Part shown: positions 25,300 through 34,597 of the stretch, one piece after another
Layout: each line of letters starts with the position of its first letter
Position numbering within the stretch: position 1 is the stretch's first letter
Assembly: GCF_020026915.1 (NCBI RefSeq)
Contig: NZ_JAINUY010000004.1
Location: 310,001 to 374,000, forward strand
DNA: 64,000 bases
Direction: 5' to 3'
Source of the DNA: Flavobacterium potami
GTDB lineage: Bacteria; Bacteroidota; Bacteroidia; Flavobacteriales; Flavobacteriaceae
Translations under genes and position numbers: made by a program
The notes under the pieces: generated by a model
What the model saw: the letters and a program-made list of their open reading frames with translations, nothing else
What the model was told of the DNA's origin: nothing
The model's database searches: none

Positions 25300-26499
25300 T
25301 TGAATTTCCCTTTATACATAGCCAAACGTTATATTTTTAGCAGTAGTAAAAATAATGCTATCAATATCATTAATCGTATTGCCAGCATGGGAATCATTGT
25401 TGGTACGATGGCTTTGTTTGTGGTTTTATCCGTTTTTAGCGGATTAAAAGTTTTCAGTCTCTCCTTTACAAATGAAATAGATCCTGATTTAAAATTGGTT
25501 ACGACCTATGGAAAATCATTTTTAATTACTCCGAATCAGGAAGATCAAATTAAGAAAATCAACGGCGTTGTTTCTTACACAAAAATTATCGAAGAACGAG
25601 TTTTGTTTTTATTTAAAGACAAACAACAAGTTACTTATTTAAAAGGAGTAGATAGTTCTTATGCTGGTGTTAATGACATCAGAAAAAAACTTTTTAATGG
25701 ACAATGGCTAAAACCAGATAGTTTTCAGGTTGTAATTGGATATGGTTTAGCTCAAAATTTCTCTTTAGGAATTCTAGATTTTGAAAACCCGCTTCAGATT
25801 TTTGCGCCAAAACCAGGAAAAGGAGCAATCGATAATCCGGAAGAAGCATTCAATAAAACAGATGTTCTGCCTGTTGGAATTTATTCTATCAGCGAAGATT
25901 TAGACTCAAAATATGTGTTTGCAGATTTAGGTCTAACACAGGAGTTACTAATGTATAAACCCAATCAGATTTCTGGAATCGAATTTAAATTGAAACCAAA
26001 TGCAGATGAAAATGCAATCAATGCACAACTGAAATCAATATTTCAAAATAAAATTACGATAAAGAACAGAGCGCAGTTAAACGAGTCATTGTACAAAATG
26101 CTCAACACAGAAAATATTGCCGTTTATCTGATTTTTACTTTGGTAATTATTGTGGCACTTTTCAATTTAATCGGAGCATTGATCATGATGATTTTAGAAA
26201 AGAAAGGAAACTTAAAAACGCTTTTCAATCTTGGAACAGACATCAATCACCTTCGCAGAATATTTTTACTTCAAGGAACATTACTAAGTGTATTTGGCGG
26301 TTTAATAGGACTGGTATTGGGCATAATTTTGGTAATCTTACAACAACAATTTGAGTTGATCATGATTACTCCAACACTTGCATATCCCGTAGTTTTTACC
26401 GTAGAAAATGTGCTAATTGTGATGACAACTATTATTTCTTTAGGATTTGTCGCTTCATTAATAGCAAGCAGTCGTGTTAGCAAAAAATTGATTGAGTAA
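25300..26499 (+). CDS. ABC permease, LolC/LolE-like (FtsX superfamily)
   Basis: 399 aa. One N-terminal membrane helix (about 22-45), a large periplasmic domain (~45-270) and three C-terminal helices form the MacB/LolE topology. The start RYIFSSSKNNAINIINRIAS is typical of lipoprotein-releasing permeases. Translation begins at a TTG directly after the rbfA stop. No ATPase gene is adjacent, so the LolD-type partner must be elsewhere. A role in moving lipoproteins to the outer membrane is inferred from family. Confidence 0.85.
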   Translation: MNFPLYIAKRYIFSSSKNNAINIINRIASMGIIVGTMALFVVLSVFSGLKVFSLSFTNEIDPDLKLVTTYGKSFLITPNQEDQIKKINGVVSYTKIIEERVLFLFKDKQQVTYLKGVDSSYAGVNDIRKKLFNGQWLKPDSFQVVIGYGLAQNFSLGILDFENPLQIFAPKPGKGAIDNPEEAFNKTDVLPVGIYSISEDLDSKYVFADLGLTQELLMYKPNQISGIEFKLKPNADENAINAQLKSIFQNKITIKNRAQLNESLYKMLNTENIAVYLIFTLVIIVALFNLIGALIMMILEKKGNLKTLFNLGTDINHLRRIFLLQGTLLSVFGGLIGLVLGIILVILQQQFELIMITPTLAYPVVFTVENVLIVMTTIISLGFVASLIASSRVSKKLIE

Positions 26500-26669
26500 T
26501 TTTTACTAAGAAATATTACTTATATTTACCGCCATAAATTACTACAGCATATGATTGTTTCTGCCTAATCCTATTTTATTTTTTAGAATAATTAGGATAC
26601 TTACGTTTACTTTTTTTAGCTCAGATTATAAAATATTTGGGCCAATATTATCATTTATCCTAAAATATC

Positions 26670-28097
26670 ATGACAGAAACAACGATAAAGAAAAGTCTAT
26701 TTTCTAAAATTTTTACCACTTTAAAACAAGCTTTAAAAGGTGACGAATCATTTGACTATACTTCTGGAAGTATAAAAAAAGCCGTAATTCTTCTAGCCAT
26801 TCCTATGGTTTTAGAAATGATGATGGAATCGGTTTTTGCATTAGTCGATTTGTATTTTGTTGGGCATTTGGAACATAGCAGTTTTGCTATTCAGACCGTT
26901 GGTTTAACCGAATCGGTATTGACTGTAATTTATTCTCTTGCCATCGGAATGAGTATGGCGGCAACAGCAGTTGTAGCGCGACGTATTGGAGAAAAAGATC
27001 CGATTTCTGCAGCAAAAGCAGGTATGCAAGCTATTATTGTAGCATTTGCAGTTAATAGCTTGTTGAGCATTTTCGGAATTATTTATGCGAAAGATATTTT
27101 GATTTTAATGGGTTCTTCTATAGAATCGGCTGAGCACGGTTATCAATTTACACAAATTATGATTGGTTCTAGTTTGTGTATTATGCTTTTGTTTTTAATA
27201 AATGGAATATTTCGTGGTGCAGGAAATGCAGCAATAGCCATGAAAAGTCTTTGGATTGCCAATATCTGCAACATTATTTTATGCCCAATTTTAATTAACG
27301 GTTTCGGACCAGTTCCAGCTTTCGGATTAATTGGTGCAGCTTTGGCAACAACTATTGGAAGAAGTATTGGAGTTTTATATCAGGTTTATCATTTGTTTTT
27401 TGGAAATGGAGTTTTAAAAATTAAAGTTTCATATTTCGCTCCAGATTTCAAACAGATAAAAGCTTTAATAAAAATTGCGGCTCCTGGAATTTTACAATTC
27501 GTAATTGCATCTTGCAGCTGGATTTTTTTGGCGCAATTAGTAGCCACAACAGGAGGAGATCATGGTTCGGCAGGATATCAGACGGCTTTGAGAATAATGA
27601 TGTTTTTTATTCTTCCAGCTTGGGGATTGAGTAATGCGGCCGCTACTTTGGTTGGACAAAACTTAGGAGCCAAACAAATCGAACGTGCCGAAAAATCAGT
27701 TTACACAACCGCGAGATATAACGTGATTTTCATGGCTTCGATTATGATTATTACTTTAGCTTTTGGACAATATATTATCTCATTTTTTACGAATGATGAA
27801 CAGGTAAAAACCATTGCGATTGAAGCTTTACAAATCATGAGCATCGGATTTATTTTCTACGGAATTGGAATGGTTTTGATCAATACTTTTAATGGAGCAG
27901 GAGATACTTGGACACCAACTGGAATTAATTTTTTCGGCTTTTGGCTATTCCAAATTCCTTTAGCTTTTGTATTGGCAAAACATTTTAATATGGGACCAAC
28001 GGGAGTTTTTATTGCTATTCCGGTTGCTGAAACTGCGATTACCTTGGCAGGAATCTTTTTTTATAAAAGAGGAAAGTGGAAGAGGGTTCAGGTTTAG
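26670..28097 (+). CDS. MATE family efflux transporter
   Basis: 475 aa with twelve predicted membrane helices in two homologous halves. The first half carries AIPMVLEMMMESVFALVDLY; the matching part of the second half is IKIAAPGILQFVIASCSW. This is a sodium- or proton-coupled drug and cation exporter of the inner membrane. The first ~30 residues form a polar cytoplasmic tail. The gene stands alone; the 170-base spacer before it shows nothing I can name. Confidence 0.93.
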   Translation: MTETTIKKSLFSKIFTTLKQALKGDESFDYTSGSIKKAVILLAIPMVLEMMMESVFALVDLYFVGHLEHSSFAIQTVGLTESVLTVIYSLAIGMSMAATAVVARRIGEKDPISAAKAGMQAIIVAFAVNSLLSIFGIIYAKDILILMGSSIESAEHGYQFTQIMIGSSLCIMLLFLINGIFRGAGNAAIAMKSLWIANICNIILCPILINGFGPVPAFGLIGAALATTIGRSIGVLYQVYHLFFGNGVLKIKVSYFAPDFKQIKALIKIAAPGILQFVIASCSWIFLAQLVATTGGDHGSAGYQTALRIMMFFILPAWGLSNAAATLVGQNLGAKQIERAEKSVYTTARYNVIFMASIMIITLAFGQYIISFFTNDEQVKTIAIEALQIMSIGFIFYGIGMVLINTFNGAGDTWTPTGINFFGFWLFQIPLAFVLAKHFNMGPTGVFIAIPVAETAITLAGIFFYKRGKWKRVQV

Positions 28098-28166
28098 AAA
28101 TACTATTTGTACAATATTTCTTAAATTTTAGCGTTGAAATTTACTTAACACCAAAACAAAATTAGT

Positions 28167-28775
28167 ATGAAAACCAACAAAAAAATTTTAGGAATTATTA
28201 GTGCAATATTTTTATTTGGGCTTTTTGCTTTTATACCATTAGAAGAAAAAAAGATAATTGTAATTGATGCTGGTCATGGAGGACATGATCTTGGGAAAGA
28301 CCTGTATGGATTCGAAGAAAAATCAATTACCGAATCGCTTGCGAAAAAAATCAAACAACTTAATAGTAATGCAAATGTTGAAATCATTTTGATTAGAGAA
28401 GGTGATACAAGTATGGAATTAAAAGAAAGAGTTGCTATCATAAATAACATAAAGCCAGATTTAGCAATATCACTACACGTCAATTCAAACTTAAATATGA
28501 AGGCCAATGGAGTTCAAGCATTTATTCCTTCTAATGAAACATTTAGAGACAAATCAAAAGCGATTGCTGAAATTATAACAGATAAATTGGCGGCAACTGG
28601 AAATCTTCAAAAGAGAAACACAACAGAAGCTCCTTTTTATATTTTAAAAAATTCAAATTGTCCTGTTATGACTTTAGAAATAGGATTTTTATCAAATGAA
28701 AATGATAGAAACTATATTACAAGTGAAAAAGGGCAAAACGAAATTGCAGATAAAATCTTAGAATCATTAAATTAG
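28167..28775 (+). CDS. N-acetylmuramoyl-L-alanine amidase (Amidase_3)
   Basis: 202 aa zinc amidase that cuts the lactyl-amide bond of peptidoglycan. An N-terminal signal or anchor helix occupies residues 7-24. The catalytic domain shows VIDAGHGGHDLG (first His), the Glu in FEEKS, the second His in SLHVNSN and the C-terminal Glu in MTLEIGFLSNEND. All four key residues are intact. It is shorter than AmiC-type enzymes and has no extra binding domain. Confidence 0.93.
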   Translation: MKTNKKILGIISAIFLFGLFAFIPLEEKKIIVIDAGHGGHDLGKDLYGFEEKSITESLAKKIKQLNSNANVEIILIREGDTSMELKERVAIINNIKPDLAISLHVNSNLNMKANGVQAFIPSNETFRDKSKAIAEIITDKLAATGNLQKRNTTEAPFYILKNSNCPVMTLEIGFLSNENDRNYITSEKGQNEIADKILESLN

Positions 28776-28793
28776 AATGATTTATATAAAATG

Positions 28794-28826
28794 AAAAAGA
28801 CCTTCAATATTGAAGGTCTTTTTTTA
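28794..28826. terminator. Bidirectional terminator
   Basis: A perfect 30-base palindrome centred on AATATT (28794-28823, arms AAAAAGACCTTCAAT) with T runs on both strands. It serves both the amidase gene and the convergent dus gene that ends at 28832. Confidence 0.92.
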
Positions 28827-28831
28827 TGATT

Positions 28832-29824
28832 TTAAACAAATTCGTATCCTGCGTAAACCTGTTCGATTTCTTTCATGATGGCAAATAAATCTTCAGGCGC
28901 GTCAGTGGTAACTAATTTTTGTTTGAATTCTTTAAACGAATGAATTCCTTTGAAATAATTGGTGTAATGACGGCGCATTTCTACAATTCCCAAACGTTCG
29001 CCTTTCCAATCCATTGACCATTGCAAATGATTTCTGGCAGCTTCAACACGATCAATAACTGTTGGAGCAGGTAAGTGCTCACCCGTTTTGAAATAGTGCT
29101 TGATTTCATTAAAGATCCACGGATAACCAATTGCAGCACGACCAATCATGATTCCGTCAATTCCGTATTCGTTTTTATATTGTAATGCTTTTTCCGGACT
29201 GTCGATATCGCCATTTCCGAAAATTGGCATTGTAATTCTTGGATTGTTTTTTACACGTGCAATATGCGACCAATCAGAATGACCTTTATACATTTGAGCA
29301 CGAGTTCTGGCGTGAATTGTCAAAGCTTGAACACCAATATCTTGAAGTCTTTCTGCAACTTCATCAATGTTAATAGAGTTTTCGTCCCAGCCTAAACGCG
29401 TTTTTACTGTAACTGGCAAATTAGTTCCTTTGATAACGGCTTGTGTCAAGCGCACCATCAAATCCACATCTTTTAAAACTCCAGCACCAGCACCTCTGCA
29501 CACTACTTTTTTTACCGGACATCCAAAATTGATATCCACTAAATCGGGTTTTACAGTCGAAACGATTTTAGACGACATTTCCATCGCTTCTTCATCACCA
29601 CCAAAAATCTGGATTCCAACAGGACGTTCGTAATCAAAAATATCCAGCTTCATTCTACTTTTAATAGCATCACGAATCAATCCTTCCGATGAAATAAATT
29701 CAGAGTACATCATGTCAGCTCCGTGCGTTTTGCATAATCTGCGAAACGGCGGATCACTAACATCTTCCATCGGTGCGAGTAATAAAGGAAATTCGGGTAA
29801 TTCTATGTTGCCAATCTTGACCAT
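28832..29824 (-). CDS. dusB: tRNA-dihydrouridine synthase, DusB-like
   Basis: 330 aa flavoenzyme that reduces uridine in tRNA D-loops. The FMN barrel begins LLLAPMEDVSDPPFRRLC, the catalytic Cys is in DINFGCPVKKVV, and the RNA and FMN contacts IHARTRAQMYKG and FGNGDI are present. The frame extends to a TTG at 29842, but a TAnnTTTG box at 29840-29847 overlaps that codon, so the ATG at 29824 is the start. Confidence 0.93.
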   Translation of the reverse strand: MVKIGNIELPEFPLLLAPMEDVSDPPFRRLCKTHGADMMYSEFISSEGLIRDAIKSRMKLDIFDYERPVGIQIFGGDEEAMEMSSKIVSTVKPDLVDINFGCPVKKVVCRGAGAGVLKDVDLMVRLTQAVIKGTNLPVTVKTRLGWDENSINIDEVAERLQDIGVQALTIHARTRAQMYKGHSDWSHIARVKNNPRITMPIFGNGDIDSPEKALQYKNEYGIDGIMIGRAAIGYPWIFNEIKHYFKTGEHLPAPTVIDRVEAARNHLQWSMDWKGERLGIVEMRRHYTNYFKGIHSFKEFKQKLVTTDAPEDLFAIMKEIEQVYAGYEFV

Positions 29825-29839
29825 CTTCAATATTTTTTG

Positions 29840-29847
29840 CAAAATTA
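29840..29847 (-). promoter_or_regulatory. -7 box TAATTTTG of the dus gene
   Basis: Matches TAnnTTTG on the minus strand. Its last base is 16 bases before the ATG at 29824, giving a leader of about ten bases. Confidence 0.6.
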
Positions 29848-29880
29848 CAACTTTTTAATCGAATTGGCACAATTCGAGTG

Positions 29881-30120
29881 ACAAAGGCTCAAAGTAACAA
29901 AGGGACAAAGTTTTTCTAAACTAAACTCTAAATCATTTACAACCAAATATTTGTCATTTTGACCGAAGGGAGAAATCACACAAGAAACTCCACAAAGTAT
30001 ATCCAATCTTTGCAGATTTACGAGTGTGATTTCTCCCTTCGGTCGAAATGACAATAAAACTCATTTATAGTTTAGATAAGAAACCTTTGCAACTTTGTCC
30101 CTTTGTTACTTTGTCCCTAT
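29881..30120. repeat. 240-bp nested palindromic element (CGACCGAAGGGAGAAATCAC family)
   Basis: An inner pair of 31-base arms (29951-29981 and 30024-30054, one mismatch) encloses a 42-base loop. An outer perfect 22-base pair (29890-29911 and 30092-30113, CAAAGTAACAAAGGGACAAA) encloses that, and the DNA between inner and outer arms is also imperfectly complementary. The whole spacer between dus and the flexirubin cluster is thus one large inverted repeat. The inner arms match a dispersed repeat I recall from many Flavobacterium genomes. Confidence 0.88.
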
Positions 30121-30121
30121 A

Positions 30122-31411
30122 TTAAGCCCTATAATCAAAAAATCGAATTGGTTTTCGACTCATTGGATTAAATACCAAAGGATTCAGAACTTCCTTTGAA
30201 GCAAATTCAATCTTTGGTGTTACTCTCAATTTAGCTCTAAAGTGATCTTTAATTTCCTGAAGAAATTCTGGAGATTGATTTTTTGCAGCAATTTTGATCA
30301 GGATTTCATCTGTACCTAAATCGTTTGTTGAGATTTCAATCAAATGATTTTCGATATTGTCAAAACTGCTCAAAACATCATTCATCGCTGGCGGATATAA
30401 TGTTGTTCCTTTATATTTTATCATTTGTTTTTTACGACCGACAACTGGTCCAACGCGCAAAGTATTTCGTCCACAAGCACAAGGTTCATTATGAAGTTGC
30501 ACAATATCTCCGGTTTTAAAACGCAATAATGGCATGGCTTCAATTCCTAAAGTAGTAAAAGTAAGTTCGCCGGTTTCACCGTTTTTTACAGGAATATTAT
30601 TTTCGTCCAGAACTTCAACAATGATTAATTCCGGATGATGATGTCCGCCTTTTCCGTGTTCACATTCTGTAAAAGCGGTGCTCATTTCTGTTGAAGCATA
30701 AGTAGAAAACAACTTAATATTCCATTTATCGGTGATTTTTTTCGATAGAATATTCATTGAGAAATCTTGTTCTCTTAAAGATTCTCCGATGCAAATTGCC
30801 CCTTTTATACTCGAATTATTGTAGTCGATTCCGTGAATTTCGGCGTATTCAATTAATTTTAAAAGGAAAGAAGGAACCGTAATTAAGTAACTCGGATTGT
30901 ATTTTAAAATCGAATCCCATTGCATTTCGGGAATTCCCGCGCCAACACGAATTACGCCGACTTTCAATTTTCTAAGACCAAGAAAATAAGCCAGACCGGC
31001 CATAAATTTTCGGTCAATTGTGGTCATTAATTGTACCACATCGCCTTCTGCAATTCCGGCGCAGGCAAACGAAATCGCTTCATTGTAAGCCAAACGATCC
31101 AAATCAGAATCGGTTAAACCAAAAGTGACAGGATCTCCTAAAGTTCCTGAAGTTGATGCGTAATCGATAATTTGATGTTGCGGAACACACAAAAAATCAT
31201 CATTATATTGTTGTAAATCTTCTTTCGTGGTAACAGGCAAAAATTGTAAATCTTCAAGCGTTTTAACTTTCGAAATGTCAATATTTTGTCCCGCAAAAAG
31301 TCTTTTGTAAAAAGGAGAATTCTCGCTGATGTAAGCCAAAAGTTCAACTAATTTTTTTTCTTGAAAAATTTTAATTTCTTCTAAAGAATCTTTTTCTATT
31401 GCTGGAATCAT
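30122..31411 (-). CDS. Adenylate-forming ligase (phenylacetate-CoA ligase-like)
   Basis: 429 aa AMP-forming enzyme expected to activate the aryl acid starter, or the finished polyene acid, as CoA or ACP thioester. The P-loop is STSGTLGDPVTFG, the later motif is YASTEMSTAF, and the ATP-ribose segment LLRFKTGDIVQL is followed by RVGPVVGRKKQMIKYKG. A Cys-x-Cys site (EPCACGRNT) resembles the zinc site in paaK-type ligases. Its ATG overlaps the upstream stop as ATGA, so it is coupled to the C45 gene. With the ammonia-lyase in the cluster, 4-coumarate is the likely substrate. Confidence 0.87.
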   Translation of the reverse strand: MIPAIEKDSLEEIKIFQEKKLVELLAYISENSPFYKRLFAGQNIDISKVKTLEDLQFLPVTTKEDLQQYNDDFLCVPQHQIIDYASTSGTLGDPVTFGLTDSDLDRLAYNEAISFACAGIAEGDVVQLMTTIDRKFMAGLAYFLGLRKLKVGVIRVGAGIPEMQWDSILKYNPSYLITVPSFLLKLIEYAEIHGIDYNNSSIKGAICIGESLREQDFSMNILSKKITDKWNIKLFSTYASTEMSTAFTECEHGKGGHHHPELIIVEVLDENNIPVKNGETGELTFTTLGIEAMPLLRFKTGDIVQLHNEPCACGRNTLRVGPVVGRKKQMIKYKGTTLYPPAMNDVLSSFDNIENHLIEISTNDLGTDEILIKIAAKNQSPEFLQEIKDHFRAKLRVTPKIEFASKEVLNPLVFNPMSRKPIRFFDYRA

Positions 31412-33072
31412 TTTAATTTTCTTTTGACTTTTTTTAAATATTTTTCAATTTCTTCTTTTTCAGGAACTGTCGTAATTTCATGCGTTAAAGCTTTTTCAAA
31501 ATTAAGCTTTGCTTGCCCATATTCCTTTTTTTGGTAAAAGTACAATCCTGTCTTATAATATACAACCCAATAATTAGGGTTTAATGCTTGATAATTCTGA
31601 AGAAACTCAGAAGAAACAGTTTCTTTCTTTTCTAAAAGAGAGTCTATTTTAGAATCTTCTATTTTAAATTTTTTATAATTCTGATAAGCAGTAGTTTCTA
31701 AAAATGGATCTTTGGCAATATTAAGATTTTCTTTTTGAAAAGATTGAACGTCATTTTTTCTTTCTCCAAAAACAGCATTCAAATCATAACAGATAAATTC
31801 GCCCAATTGATACGGATTTGCCGAAACCCAAACTAATTTTTCTTTTGGTTTAAAGATAATTCCGTGATGTGCCATTAATTGATTTAGAGCTTTTTCTGAA
31901 CCAAAACCTAATTCAATGTTTTTTAAACCTTCTTTATTTCGAAGAATTTCAGAAGCAATTTCCGGATTTACTTTTGGGTTTTCAGACAGCAATTCCTGCA
32001 TTCTTTCATAGCGATATTCAGAATGACTATTGGCAATTTGTTCCAAATTTCTTTTATCGGCTGCAAAAGCCTCACCCTGAAAATGATTCGAACAAATTAA
32101 TTGATCTGTATTGAGAACATCGTAAACATCCATTTTGTTTGGCGAGACTTCAATTAAAATCGCTTTGTTATCATGAGCGCTTCCAACCATAATTGATTCA
32201 GAAACAAATACTTTTCTGTTTTTTGCAATCGCAATTGCCTCGTCTAGATTTTTGGCATGCTGTAAAATCTCGCGGGTTAAAATCGAAATCGGAGTTTTTG
32301 CTACAAGTGGAATTTTAGATTTTGAAGCATTTATCGTAACGGTCAAACCTTCAAGATTCATTCCGGAAACCGCGCCAATCATTCCGGGCCAAGTCACCAT
32401 CATAAACGGATTTCCTTCTTTTGGTTTTATAAAGGCAATTATTTTATTTTCCGCGAAAGCGTCATTCACATAAAAATCAAAGTTTCGAGCCAAGATTAAA
32501 TTTCCATCTTCTGATTTTTCGTCCCAAGCTGCAAAAGAAGAACAGCCCACTAAAGCCAAATCCTGAAGCGCGTGTCCAATATCGTGCGCGGCATGCAAAT
32601 ACAAACCCCGTTGATATTGCGGTGCGATATTGTCAAATTCGTTCGAAGTATATTGAGAAACCCCATAAATCTCAGTTTGATATTCTTCTGGAACATTTAA
32701 ATATAGTTTCCGATTGAACCATTTTAAGAATTGACGAAGTATTTTCTGTTGAAATTTTGACGGAACAATATCTGTTATTTTCGAGAAAAAAATGCGTTGT
32801 TGTTTTTTTAGAAGCGAATCGGTCAAAGCGCCCGTTGTGAGTCCGATTTCTAGTGGATCGCCTTCAACGTACAATTCCCAAACGCCTTGTTTATTTTTTA
32901 GAAATGAATTTTTTCCAGAGGTAAAAATGCTGTCAGAAACTCTAGAAACAACCGGTTTTGTATTATTAAAAGCAGTAAGATCTGGTTTATGATTTTTGGA
33001 TTTGGAAGTACCACAGGAAGTCAGCAAAATTAAAAAACCGATAAAAAAGAAATATAGAATTCGGTTTTTCAT
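31408..33072 (-). CDS. C45-type N-terminal-nucleophile acyltransferase/hydrolase lipoprotein
   Basis: 554 aa lipoprotein with signal peptide and lipobox LTSC (Cys20). The central domain matches the peptidase C45/acyl-CoA:6-aminopenicillanate acyltransferase family. The self-cleavage nucleophile is Cys177 in LVGCSSFAAWDEKS, followed by DGNLILARNFDFY. The C-terminal ~60 residues form a TPR-like helical pair. Such enzymes cut or form amide/ester bonds after removing their own N-terminus, which would here detach the lipid anchor unless the chains stay associated. A role in flexirubin acyl transfer or release is inference. Confidence 0.82.
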   Translation of the reverse strand: MKNRILYFFFIGFLILLTSCGTSKSKNHKPDLTAFNNTKPVVSRVSDSIFTSGKNSFLKNKQGVWELYVEGDPLEIGLTTGALTDSLLKKQQRIFFSKITDIVPSKFQQKILRQFLKWFNRKLYLNVPEEYQTEIYGVSQYTSNEFDNIAPQYQRGLYLHAAHDIGHALQDLALVGCSSFAAWDEKSEDGNLILARNFDFYVNDAFAENKIIAFIKPKEGNPFMMVTWPGMIGAVSGMNLEGLTVTINASKSKIPLVAKTPISILTREILQHAKNLDEAIAIAKNRKVFVSESIMVGSAHDNKAILIEVSPNKMDVYDVLNTDQLICSNHFQGEAFAADKRNLEQIANSHSEYRYERMQELLSENPKVNPEIASEILRNKEGLKNIELGFGSEKALNQLMAHHGIIFKPKEKLVWVSANPYQLGEFICYDLNAVFGERKNDVQSFQKENLNIAKDPFLETTAYQNYKKFKIEDSKIDSLLEKKETVSSEFLQNYQALNPNYWVVYYKTGLYFYQKKEYGQAKLNFEKALTHEITTVPEKEEIEKYLKKVKRKLK

Positions 33073-33079
33073 AATGAGA

Positions 33080-34597
33080 TTATTCAGATGCTTTTTTAAT
33101 TTTTTCCAGCAGATATTCTTTTCCTACAATTTCTGAGCAGGTTACAACCGCTCCAACCGTAACACCCAAGACACCGTGCATGTTAATACTTTGGCCTGTA
33201 AGATAAAGATTTTCTAACTTAGTTTTAGAAGGAATTAACGTTTTCATCGGATTATTTGAATCTTTAACATATCCGTACATGTTTCCGCCGTCGCCGCCAA
33301 TATAATCGCGATAAGAAAGTGGAGTAGAAGTGTGAATAGATTTTATGCAATCTTTTATTCCTGGGAATTTCTTTTCTACTTCTTCTAAAAATCTAGCTGC
33401 TTTTCTCGTTTTGAATTCCTCATAACTTTCACCTCGGTCATTTTCTTCAAAAGTGGTATTGAAGGTGTTTTCCCAATTTTTAACATCATCATATTTCATG
33501 TAAGTCAAAAACGTGATTCCGTCTGCCCATTCTTCTTCTTCTTTTGATGGACTCATAGAAGCCATAAAAGTCTTTGGCCAAGAGTTTTCGTCATAATCAT
33601 ACGAACTCCAAACTTCATTACTACTTTTAAAATGGTAGTAATTATGATTGATGTATTTGAAAGTTTTAGGTTTAAAAACGATATACAAACTGAAAGCAGA
33701 AAGTACGCTTTCGAGATTTTGAATTCTGCTGAAAAAGGGTTTTCTGAAATTTTCCTGCCCTGCCAATTTTAAAGTCGTTTTGGGTTCGATATTAGAAATA
33801 AAAAATGTTCCCGAAACAGCTGTTCCATCTTTTATTTTAACCGAATTCACTTTATGATTTTCAACTTCAATTTTGATAACTTCCTTATGTTTAAAGAATT
33901 CGCCACCATATTTTTTAAGTTGTTTCAGAAGTTGTTTGGTAATCTGACTTCCACCATTTATGCAACGCCAAGAACTTTCGATATAAGAATTGACAATCAA
34001 CGCATGAACGTAAAATGGAGATTTTTCGGCAATTCCGGCATAAAGAAAATTCGAACCCGCCAAAACAGCTTGTAATTTTTCGTTTTGAGTAAAGGCATCT
34101 ATTGTTTCTTTCGCGTTAAGCGTTAAAACTTCATCGTCATATCTGCCTTGCGATTCGAGATTATAGAGAGGAAAAGCTTTGCAGACTTCTTTTATTTTTT
34201 GACAATATCTTTCCAGATTTTCTTTTTCTTCAGGGAAATATTCAGTCAGTTTTTCAATAAAATTTTCAAATCCCTGCGCATGTGGATATTCGATTTTATC
34301 ATCATCAAAAGAAATAATATCGAAACCATTTTCGTCTAATTTTTTTAGATTTAAATGATCCATTATTCCAATATAATTGAAATATTGATGCAGATTTTGG
34401 CCTTCGCCTAAACCTCCGATATAATGAATTCCAGTATCAAAAATGGTTTTATCTCTTACAAATGTCTGCAGATTTCCGCCATATTGATTGTTTTTTTCGA
34501 GTACACAAACGCTGTAACCTTCTTTTGCCAGAATAACGGCAGAAACTAATCCGCCTAAACCGCTGCCAATTATGACTACATCGTACTCTTTTTTCAT
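33080..34597 (-). CDS. Phytoene desaturase/retinol saturase-like FAD oxidoreductase
   Basis: 505 aa FAD-dependent enzyme. The N-terminal Rossmann motif is VVIGSGLGGLVSAVILAKEG with the following VLEKNNQYGGNLQTF, as in CrtI, CrtO and retinol saturases. The C-terminal segment NLYLTGQSINMHGVLGVTVG closes the FAD site. It starts in a TAATG overlap with the RND fusion gene. In this cluster it may isomerise, reduce or desaturate the polyene. No carotenoid genes are nearby. Confidence 0.87.
   Translation of the reverse strand: MKKEYDVVIIGSGLGGLVSAVILAKEGYSVCVLEKNNQYGGNLQTFVRDKTIFDTGIHYIGGLGEGQNLHQYFNYIGIMDHLNLKKLDENGFDIISFDDDKIEYPHAQGFENFIEKLTEYFPEEKENLERYCQKIKEVCKAFPLYNLESQGRYDDEVLTLNAKETIDAFTQNEKLQAVLAGSNFLYAGIAEKSPFYVHALIVNSYIESSWRCINGGSQITKQLLKQLKKYGGEFFKHKEVIKIEVENHKVNSVKIKDGTAVSGTFFISNIEPKTTLKLAGQENFRKPFFSRIQNLESVLSAFSLYIVFKPKTFKYINHNYYHFKSSNEVWSSYDYDENSWPKTFMASMSPSKEEEEWADGITFLTYMKYDDVKNWENTFNTTFEENDRGESYEEFKTRKAARFLEEVEKKFPGIKDCIKSIHTSTPLSYRDYIGGDGGNMYGYVKDSNNPMKTLIPSKTKLENLYLTGQSINMHGVLGVTVGAVVTCSEIVGKEYLLEKIKKASE

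Noticed and set aside
29845..30054. 69-codon minus-strand frame in the spacer before dus
   Set aside because: It runs through the arms of the large palindrome and its translation reflects the repeat, not a protein.
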